DNA of 64,000 nt from an uncultured Christensenellaceae bacterium (GTDB lineage: Bacteria > Bacillota > Clostridia > Christensenellales > Borkfalkiaceae), in assembly GCA_910588465.1 (NCBI GenBank), contig CAJUOP010000012.1, forward strand, positions 3,629-67,628. Direction: 5' to 3'. Within the stretch, counting starts at the first letter, position 1. Every line of letters begins with the position of its first letter. The notes beneath the pieces were generated by a model. It ran no database searches. It was not told where the DNA came from and saw only the letters and a program-made list of their open reading frames with translations. A program made the position numbers and the translations under genes. Below are positions 1-9,738 of this stretch, piece by piece.

Positions 1-1334
1 CAATGGAGGCGACCCCCATGCTCTGCGGTTCGTCTTACCGCAATAAGGGCGTGCAGTTCCTTCTGGACGCGGTGATCCATTTCCTTCCCAGCCCCCTCGA
101 CGTGGCGCACGTAAAGGGCACCAACCCCAAGACGGGCGAAGAGGAAGTGAGAAAAACTTCGGACGATGAGCCTTTCTCGGGCCTTGCGTTTAAAATCGCA
201 ACCGATCCCTTCGTTGGCTCGCTTGCCTATTTCCGCGCCTATTCGGGCGTGCTCGAAGCGGGCTCGTACGTTTACAACTCCACCAAGGAGAAAAAGGAGC
301 GCGTGGGACGTCTCGTTCAGATGCACTCCAACGAAAGAAAGGATATCGACTGCATTTATTCGGGCGACATCTGCGCGATCGTAGGTTTGAAAAATACTAC
401 GACGGGCGACACGCTCTGCGACGAAAAGCACCCGATCATTCTCGAAAAGATGGAATTCCCCGAGCCCGTTATTCAGCTTTCGCTCGAACCCAAGACGAAA
501 GCGGGACAGGAAAAGATGACGCTTGCGCTCATCAAGCTCGCGGAGGAAGACCCCACGTTCAAGACGTACACCGACAAAGAGACGGGGCAGACGATCATCG
601 CCGGAATGGGCGAGCTGCACCTCGACATTATCGTGGACAGACTTCTGCGTGAATTCCATGTGGAAGCCAACGTGGGCGCTCCTCAGGTCGCTTACCGCGA
701 AACGTTCCGCGCGACCGTGGACGCGGAGGGAATGTACAAGCGTCAGTCGGGCGGTAAAGGTCAGTACGGTCATTGTAAAATTCACCTCATTCCTCAGGAG
801 CCCGGCGCGGGGTACGCGTTCGAGGATCTTACCGTGGGCGGCTCCATTCCCAAAGAGTATATCCCCGCGATCGACAAGGGAATTCAGGAAGCGGCGAAAA
901 ACGGTTACCTTGCCGGCTATGAAATGGTGGACTTCAAGGTTCAGGTTTACGACGGTAGCTTCCACGAAGTCGACTCTTCGGAAATGGCGTTCAAGATCGC
1001 AGGCTCCATGGCGTTTAAAAACGGAATGGAAAAGGCGAGACCCGTCCTGCTCGAGCCAATTATGAAGGTGCAGATTATTACGCCCGAGGATTACTTCGGC
1101 GATCTGATGGGCAACGTTTCGGGACGCCGCGGCACCATTCTGGGCACGGACGACCGGAACGGCGCGAAGATCATCGACGCGGAGATCCCGCTTTCGGAGA
1201 TGTTCGGCTATGCGACCGAGCTGCGTTCCAGAACGCAGGGCAGAGGTCAGTTTACCATGCAGTTCGACCACTATTACGAAGTGCCCAAGAGCATTTCGGA
1301 GAAGATCGTTTCCACCCGCGCGAAAAAGGACTGA
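1..1334 (+). CDS. fusA: Elongation factor G, C-terminal part (5' end outside window)
   Basis: Translation elongation factor G is the cytoplasmic GTPase that drives ribosomal translocation. The reading frame is already open at the left edge, so about 250 N-terminal residues with the G-domain switch motifs lie upstream. What remains starts in the late G domain ([12 protein letters not shown] resembles the usual LCGSAFKNKGVQ, followed by LLDAV..LPSPLD). It continues through domains II-V, including GMGELHLDI and GRRGTILG, and ends with the usual short basic tail. The stop is at 1332-1334. tuf follows 231 bp downstream with its own promoter, so the pair keeps the usual str-operon order but tuf can be transcribed separately. 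Identification is firm. Only the start is missing. Confidence 0.97.
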   Translation, partial: MEATPMLCGSSYRNKGVQFLLDAVIHFLPSPLDVAHVKGTNPKTGEEEVRKTSDDEPFSGLAFKIATDPFVGSLAYFRAYSGVLEAGSYVYNSTKEKKERVGRLVQMHSNERKDIDCIYSGDICAIVGLKNTTTGDTLCDEKHPIILEKMEFPEPVIQLSLEPKTKAGQEKMTLALIKLAEEDPTFKTYTDKETGQTIIAGMGELHLDIIVDRLLREFHVEANVGAPQVAYRETFRATVDAEGMYKRQSGGKGQYGHCKIHLIPQEPGAGYAFEDLTVGGSIPKEYIPAIDKGIQEAAKNGYLAGYEMVDFKVQVYDGSFHEVDSSEMAFKIAGSMAFKNGMEKARPVLLEPIMKVQIITPEDYFGDLMGNVSGRRGTILGTDDRNGAKIIDAEIPLSEMFGYATELRSRTQGRGQFTMQFDHYYEVPKSISEKIVSTRAKKD

Positions 1335-1420
1335 TTCCAATAAATTGTGTTTCTTTCCTTGCGGAAGGGGAATATGTTGGGAAATTTTGAAAATTTTACA
1401 AAAAATTTCATGTAAAGTTA

Positions 1421-1449
1421 TTGCAAATTTTTCCCATATGCGTTATAAT
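1421..1449 (+). promoter_or_regulatory. Sigma-A promoter for tuf
   Basis: TTGCAA at 1421-1426 and a perfect TATAAT at 1444-1449 are separated by exactly 17 bp. Transcription should start near 1456, giving tuf a leader of about 110 nt. The surrounding 1335-1565 interval is AT-rich and holds no gene. Confidence 0.8.
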
Positions 1450-1565
1450 ATGAGAAGTAAGCGAAAAAGCTTGCGAACAAGCGTTTGATAGATAGCTGCG
1501 CTTTCTTTCGGAAGAGAGGAAAAAAGTTATCAAAAAATAAAAAATTTATCGGAGGATCACTCAAA

Positions 1566-2786
<1,221 letters not shown>

Positions 2787-2805
2787 TCGGGATATCCCGA
2801 AACCG

Positions 2806-2834
2806 AAAAAACACGGCGTACGCCGTGTTTTTTT
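2806..2834 (+). terminator. Rho-independent terminator after tuf
   Basis: A perfect palindrome ACACGGCGTACGCCGTGT is flanked by an A-run and followed by seven T. A second small palindrome (2787-2800, TCGGGATATCCCGA) lies directly after the tuf stop. Confidence 0.9.
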
Positions 2835-2889
2835 GTCGTTCCGAATTTTTCTATACAATAAAAGTACAAGAAAGGCGGATACTGCATAA

Positions 2890-2963
2890 TAGTAAGATTT
2901 TATAAATATCCCAAATGAATAATAACATATTCCAAAGACAAACTTATCCCGTTTCGTTAAAAT
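2890..2963 (+). promoter_or_regulatory. AraC-type activator site and promoter for the Ig-like lipoprotein gene
   Basis: This stretch aligns without gaps to 7716-7789, in front of the GH29 operon. It contains ATATCCC (2906-2912) and ATATTCC (2927-2933), whose starts are 21 bp apart, or two helical turns. A poor -35 (AAGACA, 2935-2940) follows, then 17 bp, then -10 TAAAAT (2958-2963). Two direct half-sites abutting a weak -35 is the usual layout for activation by an AraC-family protein. The AraC gene at 6935-7696 is the obvious candidate. The rest of the 2787-3137 gap is AT-rich and holds no gene. Confidence 0.65.
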
Positions 2964-3137
2964 GTATTTGCCTCAGGTGGGAATTTTTAACCGTTTTTGT
3001 GACGAATAACGAATAAATCAAGAAAAATCGAACCAATAAAAGGAGGAAGGGAAATACATTTGTAAAACGATTGTATAAATGTGGCAGATTTAAAAATTGC
3101 AAATTTTAATAAGATAAAAGATAAGGGAGAAAGATTC

Positions 3138-3731
3138 ATGAAAAAGAGCAAAGTTTTAGCGATCATGCTTTCCGTATTCGGTGCAGCGGCTGTTGCGTCG
3201 CTTTGTGTTGCTTGCAACGACGGAGAGACGAAATACGTGGAATTAGACAGTACCGTCCTTTCAATGGACCGCTATGAGCGGACGACGCTCACGGCGGAGA
3301 CAAATGACGGTACTATCGTGTGGACTTCATCCGATCCGGATGTGGCTACCGTAGACGAGAACGGCGTGGTGACAAGTCTTGAGGGCGGAACAGCGATTAT
3401 TACCGCCGAGACCGACAACAGCAAGGCGGAGTGTACGGTCACTGTAGAATCAACCAACCAGACGCCCGTTATTGCACAGAGCTGGCAAACGAAAGAGATA
3501 CACGTGGGGGAAGAGTTTACCATCGAATATTCGCTTTCCTATAAAACGGTAAACGTTACTGCGAATGCGGAATTCAGCACCGTAGTGGAAAAGCCCGCCG
3601 TGCTGAAAGCGGAAGCGAACGGCAGATTCACGGCGCTTGCGGTGGGTACGACTAAGGTTACGGTAACTGCGGCGTATTGCGGTTGGTCGGGGGGGGGTAC
3701 TCTACGAAGTAACCGTTCTGGAGCCGCTTGA
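3138..3731 (+). CDS. Ig-like (BIG2) surface lipoprotein, N-terminal frame, cut by frameshift at a G9 tract
   Basis: This is the first part of a secreted lipoprotein. The ATG at 3138 follows an AGGGAGA ribosome site and gives a lysine-rich N-terminus, a hydrophobic core and the lipobox LCVAC with Cys26. A bacterial Ig-like BIG2 domain follows (about residues 33-105, with VWTSSDPDVATVDENGVVT), then a second beta-sandwich. A run of nine G at 3689-3697 throws the frame into an early stop at 3731. Deleting one G joins it to the frame that runs to 5433, giving WSGGVLYEVTVLEP across the joint. It may be a phase-variable gene, an assembly error or a recent mutation. Together the two parts would make about 764 residues. 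Confidence 0.8.
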   Translation: MKKSKVLAIMLSVFGAAAVASLCVACNDGETKYVELDSTVLSMDRYERTTLTAETNDGTIVWTSSDPDVATVDENGVVTSLEGGTAIITAETDNSKAECTVTVESTNQTPVIAQSWQTKEIHVGEEFTIEYSLSYKTVNVTANAEFSTVVEKPAVLKAEANGRFTALAVGTTKVTVTAAYCGWSGGGTLRSNRSGAA

Positions 3732-5433
3732 GCCTTTTGCAACGCCCGAGATATCGATAAGCGGCAGTACGGTGAGCTGGACGGCGGTCGAGAATGCGGA
3801 AAATTATACGTTGAAAATCGGACAGACGGAGTTTAAAACGGTTACGGGAACCTCGGTTGATCTGACCGATCCCGCTTACGTTTCGGCAGTTCAAAAGGGA
3901 ATAAACGAAATTTCCCTGAAGGCAAACGCCACGGAAGATTACGGTGACAGCGCATATTCCAATCAGGTAACATACACGCATACCGAGGCTTTTGTTGCGC
4001 CCGTGCTTACGCTCAACGGCAGCACGCTCAGCTGGGCGGCGATCGAAGATGCGGAGGGCTACACCGTAAAAATCAACGATGACGAAACAACGGTCGTGAC
4101 CGGTACGCATATCGATCTGGAAGAGTACACAAGCAAGCTCAATCAGGGCAACAATACGATTTCGGTAAAAGTAAACGCGAACGAGGCAAAGCATTATACG
4201 ACAAGCGAATATTCTGCGGCAGCAACATACTTCCACAAGACGCCTTTGGAAACGCCCGTTCTGTCTCTGAACGGCAGTGTCTTGAGTTGGACGAGATCGG
4301 ACAATGCGGAAACGTATACGCTGAGCATTAACGGAGAAACTTTTGGCGACATAACCGAACTTTCGGTTAACTTGTTGAAAACGCCCTATTTTAACAAAAT
4401 TACTCCGGGCGAGGATAATACGATTACCGTAACGGCAGACGCTACCGAGGAGTTCCTTGCGAGTGCTGCTTCCGAAGCCGTCACGTACGATCCCCTTCCC
4501 GAAGGCACGATTATGCCGACGGCCGATCGCGCCGATACAAACTTAACGTATTTGCCTTCGTATGAAGGAATGCATCACGTGTTCCATGCGACGATCGGAC
4601 CGAACAGAGAGGTGATGGTGCTCAGCGATATCGCGGAAAAGTATGCTGATAAAGAGTACGTTTACTTTGATATCTGGATGCCGGAAAGCTTCGGAACGCT
4701 GGTAGGGATTGCTTATTGCACGGGGAATTCGGGTGCTCATAGCGAAGCATGTTCCCAGCAGAATTATAGGCACACGTCTGAGGCGGCGGAAGGCAAAGCG
4801 TATATCCAATACCCCACGATAGACATTTCCGCAATGACGAACGGAAATACGGTAGTGGCTGGTTGGAATACGATTTGTTTTAACCTTGCCGATCAAACGC
4901 GTGTGGGCGTTGGGAAACATAGTATCGTCTCGGAGGTGTACATCGCCAATATCCGTTTTACGGAAGCTCCGAACGGCGTAGTCGCACCGAAGTCTGCAAA
5001 TGGCAGTTTATTCCGACTTGACGAATATGAAGGAAAGACGGACGTATATCGTGGGAAAATCAATAATACGGCGGGTAGCGGTGAGATTACGATACTTGAT
5101 AACATTGCAGAGAATTATGCAAACGAAGAATTTGTATATTTTGATCTCTGGATTCCCACCGATATTGAGAATCTTGTAGGTGTAGCATATTGTCATGGTA
5201 ATTCCGCAAATCACGAGCATACAACTACCCGTCACACTTCGCAATGCTCATTGAACGGAAGTTTCAATGAAACCTATAGCACAATCTGTTTGTATGTAAC
5301 GACAAACAATAAACAGCTTGTGTCCGGGTGGAATACGATTGCATTCAAACTTTCCGAAATGAGCGAGGTCAGAATCGCAACGTATGGAAGTGAAAAGGAA
5401 GTTTTCATTGCGAATATCCGTTTTGAGCCGTAA
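3697..5433 (+). CDS. Continuation of the Ig-like surface lipoprotein in the shifted frame
   Basis: The frame opens directly after the G9 tract and has no ribosome site of its own, so it is expressed only if the tract has eight G. It contains three fibronectin-like repeats of about 80 residues, each with the pattern LNGSxLSW..xxAExYTLxI. Two tandem C-terminal modules follow (about 4520-4970 and 5010-5430), each with YVYFDIW/FVYFDLW, LVGVAYC.GNS, GWNTI.F.L and IANIRF. The paired beta-rich modules look like carbohydrate-binding domains, but I cannot assign a family. The likely role is a cell-surface glycan-binding protein for the neighbouring degradation locus, inferred from the promoter shared with the GH29 operon. 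Confidence 0.75.
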   Translation, partial: VLYEVTVLEPLEPFATPEISISGSTVSWTAVENAENYTLKIGQTEFKTVTGTSVDLTDPAYVSAVQKGINEISLKANATEDYGDSAYSNQVTYTHTEAFVAPVLTLNGSTLSWAAIEDAEGYTVKINDDETTVVTGTHIDLEEYTSKLNQGNNTISVKVNANEAKHYTTSEYSAAATYFHKTPLETPVLSLNGSVLSWTRSDNAETYTLSINGETFGDITELSVNLLKTPYFNKITPGEDNTITVTADATEEFLASAASEAVTYDPLPEGTIMPTADRADTNLTYLPSYEGMHHVFHATIGPNREVMVLSDIAEKYADKEYVYFDIWMPESFGTLVGIAYCTGNSGAHSEACSQQNYRHTSEAAEGKAYIQYPTIDISAMTNGNTVVAGWNTICFNLADQTRVGVGKHSIVSEVYIANIRFTEAPNGVVAPKSANGSLFRLDEYEGKTDVYRGKINNTAGSGEITILDNIAENYANEEFVYFDLWIPTDIENLVGVAYCHGNSANHEHTTTRHTSQCSLNGSFNETYSTICLYVTTNNKQLVSGWNTIAFKLSEMSEVRIATYGSEKEVFIANIRFEP

Positions 5434-5470
5434 GCCAATATTAACGTTGCTGATCGAGTGAAAAAGAAGA

Positions 5471-5520
5471 GGGGGTGTTATTCCATACGCTTTCCGAGTA
5501 GACGTATGGAAAGGCACCCC
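5471..5520 (+). terminator. Hairpin between the Ig-like lipoprotein gene and the GH4 gene
   Basis: GGGGTG and CCATACG on the left arm pair with CGTATGG and CACCCC on the right arm around a 14-nt loop, with a small internal loop. There is no clean T-run (CTATACCTTTT follows). It may be a partial terminator or a processing and stability element inside a polycistronic mRNA. Confidence 0.45.
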
Positions 5521-5577
5521 TATACCTTTTCGAAATTCTGTGATAAATTTTATAAAATATAAATAGGAGAAAGAACA

Positions 5578-6888
5578 ATGAAAATTACCTTTCTCGGTGC
5601 GGGCAGTACGGTGTTCGCAAAAAACGTGTTGGGCGACTGTCTGCTGGCGGAGGGACTTCCGCAGTTTGAAATCGCGCTGCTCGATATCGACGGCGAAAGA
5701 TTGGAAGAATCTTACGCTCTCATTTGCGCGCTGCGGGATAAATTCAACCCCGCGGTAACTGTTAAAAAGTATCTTGCCACCGTTCCCGCTCAGACGGAGG
5801 AAGCGTTTGCGGGTGCATCGTACGTGATCAATGCAATTCAGGTGGGCGGCTACGAGCCCTGCACGGTCACCGATTTCGAGGTGCCGAAAAAGTACGGTCT
5901 GCGCCAGACGATCGCCGATACGCTCGGCATCGGCGGTATTTTCCGCGGACTCAGAACCATTCCGGTATTAAAGGCGTATACGGACATTATGGAAAAGGTG
6001 TGTCCTGACGCTCTCTTTTTAAACTATTCCAATCCCATGAGCATTCTCTCGGGATATTTGCAACGCAACACCAAGATGAAAACGGTGGGGTTGTGCCATT
6101 CCTGTCAGGCAATTCTCGAACAAATCTCCGAAAATCTCGGCTCGGACGAGTTCAACAATGCGAGTTACACGCTTGCGGGCATCAATCATATGTGCTGGCT
6201 GCTTACGCTGACGGATAAGAACGGCAAAGACCTCTACCCTGCATTCAAAAAGCGGTACAACGAAAAACAGCCCGAAAAGGATCTTGTGCGTCTGGAGATC
6301 ATGAACCGTTTCGGTTATTACAATACCGAGAGCAGCGAGCATACTTCGGAATATCATCCGTATTTTATCAAAAAGGATCATCCCGAGCTCATCGAGCGGT
6401 TCAATATTCCTCTCGACGAATATCCCCGCCGCTGTATCGAACAGATACGGGTATGGAAGGAGCGGAAGGAACAAATTCTTCATCCCGAAAATTTAGTGCA
6501 TATCCGCAGCCGCGAGTACGGCTCGCGCATCATCGAAGCATGCGAGACAGGCGTTCCCTATAAAATTTACGGCAACGTACAGAATACGAAATTGATTGAC
6601 AATCTGCCCGAGAACGCCTGTGTGGAAGTGCCCATCATGGTGGATGACAACGGGTTGCATCCCTGCCACGTGGGCAATATTCCCGATCAGCTTGCAGGGC
6701 TGAATATGACGCATGTCGCCGTGCATAACATGGTGATCAAGGCGGCAGAGACGCTGGAAAAGAAATACATCTACATGGCGGCGTATCTCGATCCGCATAC
6801 GCGCGATCAGCTTACGCTCGACGAGATCAAAGCGCTTTGCGACGATCTGATCGAAGCACATAAAGGGTGGCTGCCCGAGTATCACTGA
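5578..6888 (+). CDS. GH4 family alpha-glycosidase (MelA-like)
   Basis: Family 4 glycosidases are cytoplasmic and cleave by an NAD+ and Mn2+ dependent redox-elimination mechanism. The 436-residue protein is of family length. The Rossmann start MKITFLGAGSTVFAKN is present, as are NAIQVGG, the NYSNPM loop, Cys173-His174 in GLCHSC and His204 in INHMCW, which should be the metal ligands. It most resembles the alpha-galactosidase/alpha-glucosidase branch, but the exact sugar cannot be read from sequence. The start has AGGAGAAAG upstream. The gene probably shares the upstream transcript with the Ig-like lipoprotein and ends at a terminator it shares with the convergent AraC gene. Confidence 0.9.
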   Translation: MKITFLGAGSTVFAKNVLGDCLLAEGLPQFEIALLDIDGERLEESYALICALRDKFNPAVTVKKYLATVPAQTEEAFAGASYVINAIQVGGYEPCTVTDFEVPKKYGLRQTIADTLGIGGIFRGLRTIPVLKAYTDIMEKVCPDALFLNYSNPMSILSGYLQRNTKMKTVGLCHSCQAILEQISENLGSDEFNNASYTLAGINHMCWLLTLTDKNGKDLYPAFKKRYNEKQPEKDLVRLEIMNRFGYYNTESSEHTSEYHPYFIKKDHPELIERFNIPLDEYPRRCIEQIRVWKERKEQILHPENLVHIRSREYGSRIIEACETGVPYKIYGNVQNTKLIDNLPENACVEVPIMVDDNGLHPCHVGNIPDQLAGLNMTHVAVHNMVIKAAETLEKKYIYMAAYLDPHTRDQLTLDEIKALCDDLIEAHKGWLPEYH

Positions 6889-6902
6889 CGAAAATCGACA
6901 TA

Positions 6903-6936
6903 AAAAAACGCAGAAGTATTTTCTTCTGCGTTTTTT
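6903..6936. terminator. Bidirectional terminator between GH4 and AraC genes
   Basis: ACGCAGAAG and CTTCTGCGT form a stem, preceded by an A-run and followed by a T-run, so it works on both strands. The AraC stop codon (6935-6937) overlaps its edge. Confidence 0.9.
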
Positions 6937-7696
6937 ATTTGTAATATTCGTTCGGCGATTTTCCCGTATGATTTTTAAAGAATTTTGAAAAATAGTGAAT
7001 AGAAGTAAACCCGCACATCTGCGCAACGTCGCCTATCTTATACGATTGAAGGGCAAGCAGGCGCTTTGCGGTTTTCAATCTGGCTTCGAGCAAATCGTTC
7101 AAAGGGCTTGTTCCGAAGAACTCCGTGTACAGAGCACAAAAGCGGCTTACGGAGTAGCTGGACAGTTTCGCCATGCTTTCCAGCGTCCATTTTTCGGAAA
7201 TATGGTTCATGATATGCGTCCGTATGCCTTTGAATTGCAACTGTAGCGGGTTTTCGCTCTGTTCCTCGTTCGCACGCAGTAAAAGCACGAGCAGATGGTA
7301 GATATTGTTGGATACAAGCTGCTTGCTGAATTCGTCCTTTAAGAGCGATTCTTCGGTGATTTCGGTAAGAAGATGCTCGAACGTCTTGCCGTCGTTCATG
7401 GAAATCAGCTTATCGGTAGGAAGAATTTGCAAAAACTCTTCATCCTCTTCCGAGTAAGTGAAATGAACCCAATCGTTGACGAACGAGGTATGCTCGGAAA
7501 GCGGGCCGTGCGCAATATAAGAGTTCGGACGGTGTAAAATACAGTCACCTGCCTTGCCCACAAAGCGTTTTCCGTCGATTTCATAGAAAAACGGGGTCTT
7601 GAAACGCATCAGCAGATAGTCTTTTATGGGGTAGGCCCTGTAAATGTATCCGCGTTTATGATCGGTATTTACACCGCATACGAAATTTCCGAACAA
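6935..7696 (-). CDS. AraC-family transcriptional regulator
   Basis: This 253-residue regulator has an N-terminal cupin-like sensor region (FFYEIDGKRFVGKAGDCIL) and two C-terminal helix-turn-helix motifs, ending in IGDVAQMCGFTSIHYFSKFF and the conserved TGKSPNEY tail. Translation starts at a TTG (7694-7696), with GGAGA eight bases upstream and an in-frame stop further upstream without any ATG. It is divergent from the GH29 operon, and the 74-bp control region between them is repeated before the Ig-like lipoprotein gene. It is most likely the local activator of glycan use. The inducing sugar is unknown. Confidence 0.92.
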   Translation of the reverse strand: MFGNFVCGVNTDHKRGYIYRAYPIKDYLLMRFKTPFFYEIDGKRFVGKAGDCILHRPNSYIAHGPLSEHTSFVNDWVHFTYSEEDEEFLQILPTDKLISMNDGKTFEHLLTEITEESLLKDEFSKQLVSNNIYHLLVLLLRANEEQSENPLQLQFKGIRTHIMNHISEKWTLESMAKLSSYSVSRFCALYTEFFGTSPLNDLLEARLKTAKRLLALQSYKIGDVAQMCGFTSIHYFSKFFKNHTGKSPNEYYK

Positions 7697-7715
7697 GTTT
7701 TTATTCTCCGCGATT

Positions 7716-7789
7716 TAGTAGGATATTATAAATATCCCTGATTTATAATAACATATTCCAAAGACAAAGTCAACGCCGTTTGGTAAACT
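7716..7789 (+). promoter_or_regulatory. AraC-type activator site and promoter of the GH29 operon
   Basis: ATATCCC (7732-7738) and ATATTCC (7753-7759) are direct half-sites 21 bp apart. They lie just upstream of a weak -35 AAGACA (7761-7766) that is 17 bp from -10 TAAACT (7784-7789). GGATAT (7721-7726) also makes an inverted repeat with the first half-site and could serve the divergent AraC gene. The region matches 2890-2963 without gaps, including a 24-bp identical block. The predicted transcript start (about 7796) rules out the upstream in-frame start codons of the GH29 gene. Confidence 0.7.
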
Positions 7790-7832
7790 TGTGATGAGAA
7801 TTCTGGGACAGAATATGAAGGAATGTGATTTT

Positions 7833-9035
7833 ATGATATACGATAACAAGTTCGGAATATTTATTCATTGGGGCATTTATGCGCTTACGGGGCTGCAAGA
7901 TCAGGCGATTGCCCGCTACGGGCTGGACAGAGCAGAATACGAGGCTTTACAGCACAAATTCAATCCCGTAAAATACGATCCCGAACAGTGGGTACTGTAC
8001 GCGAAAGCGGCGGGCATGAAGTATATCTGCTTCACTACCAAGCATCACGACGGGTTCTGTATGTGGGATACAAAATATACCGAATATAACGTCATGAATA
8101 CGCCCTACGGCAAGGACGTTTTAAAAATGCTGGCGGATGCCTGCCGCAAACACGGTATGCTTCTGTCGCTGTATTACAGCAATCCCGATTGGCATCATGA
8201 GTACGGCTACAATCCCGCATCTACACATCAGTGGTGCGTGGTGCAGACCGACCGCGTGGATACCGTGCGTTACCGCGAGTACGTGAAAAATCAGGTCACA
8301 GAACTTCTTACCAATTACGGGCCGATTTATACGATGTTCTGGGATATTGATCCGAAAATCGAAGATCCGTCGCTCAATGAATTGGTGAGGAAACTGCAAC
8401 CCGATATTCTGATCAACGACCGCGGTTGGAGCAAGGGGGACTTCTCTACGCCCGAGCGCGAGTATCAGGCGGCAAAGGGCACCTGTTTTTCCCGCAGGAC
8501 GGAGGCGTGCAACTCTCTGGGACAACAGAGCTGGGGGTATCGGAAGGAAGAGGACTTTTATTCGATCCGCCATCTCACAACGTCTATCGACCGTATCATG
8601 AGCATGGGCGGCAGCTATCTTTTGAACGCAGGGCCTTCTGCAGAGGGCGAAATTGCTTCCGAATACCTGAGCAGGTTACAGCTTGTGGGCAATTGGTACA
8701 ACCGCATGGAGGGCTGTCTGGAGGGCGCGGAGCCCGATGAATTCGATTATGCGTCTGAGCATAACGAGTGCGTTGCCACAAAAAAGAACGGAAAAACATA
8801 TCTGCATTTTTATAACGGAATCATTTCTTCCGCCGTTGCATTGAAAAAATATCCCGCATTGCCCAAGGCGGTGCGTTTGCTGAATACGGGAAAGCCGCTC
8901 TCTTTCAAAGTGGAGCTCCTGCCTGAATTTTTCAGCGGGGAAACGGGGAAGGGCGAACAATATTTGCATATTCAGGGGATCCCTGTAGACGAGCTGGCAA
9001 GCGAGCCGATCGTTCTGGAAATCGAATGGGATTAA
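7833..9035 (+). CDS. GH29 alpha-L-fucosidase-like glycosidase
   Basis: Family 29 enzymes are retaining alpha-L-fucosidases. The protein starts MIYDNKFGIFIHWGIY, the classic opening of the GH29 barrel. It continues with YICFTTKHHDGFCMWDTKYTEYN, LSLYYSNPDWHH and FWDID, whose Asp171 should be the nucleophile, then QSWGYR and LLNAGPSAEGEI. I choose the ATG at 7833 because GAAGGA lies ten bases upstream and the promoter starts transcription near 7796. It has no signal peptide, so it acts on imported oligosaccharides. The WDI in place of the common WFDG and its 400-residue length suggest a specificity that could differ from plain fucosidase. It is the first gene of the long operon. Confidence 0.88.
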   Translation: MIYDNKFGIFIHWGIYALTGLQDQAIARYGLDRAEYEALQHKFNPVKYDPEQWVLYAKAAGMKYICFTTKHHDGFCMWDTKYTEYNVMNTPYGKDVLKMLADACRKHGMLLSLYYSNPDWHHEYGYNPASTHQWCVVQTDRVDTVRYREYVKNQVTELLTNYGPIYTMFWDIDPKIEDPSLNELVRKLQPDILINDRGWSKGDFSTPEREYQAAKGTCFSRRTEACNSLGQQSWGYRKEEDFYSIRHLTTSIDRIMSMGGSYLLNAGPSAEGEIASEYLSRLQLVGNWYNRMEGCLEGAEPDEFDYASEHNECVATKKNGKTYLHFYNGIISSAVALKKYPALPKAVRLLNTGKPLSFKVELLPEFFSGETGKGEQYLHIQGIPVDELASEPIVLEIEWD

Positions 9036-9050
9036 AAAGGGAGGAAAATT

Positions 9051-9734
9051 GTGAAGAGGTCGGAAATCAATCAGTCGATACGATGGGCGGAAGGACTGTG
9101 TAAAAAGCACGGGATCACGCTGCCCGATTTTTCGCGCTATGCACCGGACAAACAAGAAATGGCGCTTCCCGCACGCGAGAGTCTGGTTCGGACGATGCTT
9201 GGCTGGGATATCACAGATTTCGGATCGGGCGATTTTTCCCGCTGCGGCGCCGTGCTCTTTACGGTGCGGAACGGCAGTATTTACGATGCCGCGGTCGGGA
9301 CTCCCTATTGTGAAAAATATATTTTCATGAAGAACGGAAACGAACAGGAGATTCCCATGCATTATCACATCCATAAGACGGAGGATATCATCAACCGTGC
9401 GGGCGGGATCCTGTGCGTTCAGGTGTATGCAAACGGCGCGGACGGCAAGCCCGATCAAAAAAAGCCCGTAGTGCTGTTCCGAGACGGGGTCCGGTACGAG
9501 GCGTCGGCAGGGGAAGTGATCGAAATCACCAACGGAAACAGTATTACGCTGACCCCCTTTGTGTATCATCGATTTTTTACCAAGACGGGTACGGGCGATC
9601 TGATCATCGGGGAAGTTTCTAAAATCAACGACGACAATACGGACAACGTCTTTGCCTATCCGCAGGAGCGGTTTTGCGCCGTGGAAGAGGACGAGGCTCC
9701 CTATCGTCTGCTCGTAAACGAATACAGGGGGTGA
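9051..9734 (+). CDS. D-lyxose ketol-isomerase family cupin
   Basis: The protein is 227 residues and matches the D-lyxose isomerase family, cupin enzymes that interconvert D-lyxose with D-xylulose and D-mannose with D-fructose using a divalent metal. The diagnostic stretch MHYHIHKTEDIINRAGG supplies His104, His106 or His108 and Glu111, and VYHRFF adds His173. It starts at a GTG preceded by GGGAGG, 15 bp after the GH29 stop. Its place next to a ketose 3-epimerase suggests a route for an unusual aldose released by the locus. The actual substrate is inferred, not shown. Confidence 0.85.
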   Translation: MKRSEINQSIRWAEGLCKKHGITLPDFSRYAPDKQEMALPARESLVRTMLGWDITDFGSGDFSRCGAVLFTVRNGSIYDAAVGTPYCEKYIFMKNGNEQEIPMHYHIHKTEDIINRAGGILCVQVYANGADGKPDQKKPVVLFRDGVRYEASAGEVIEITNGNSITLTPFVYHRFFTKTGTGDLIIGEVSKINDDNTDNVFAYPQERFCAVEEDEAPYRLLVNEYRG

Positions 9735-9738
9735 GGCG

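Noticed and set aside
3689..3731. Programmed ribosomal frameshift
   Set aside because: A G9 run could slip, but there is no downstream stimulatory structure or spaced ribosome-like site; tract-length variation or an error is simpler.
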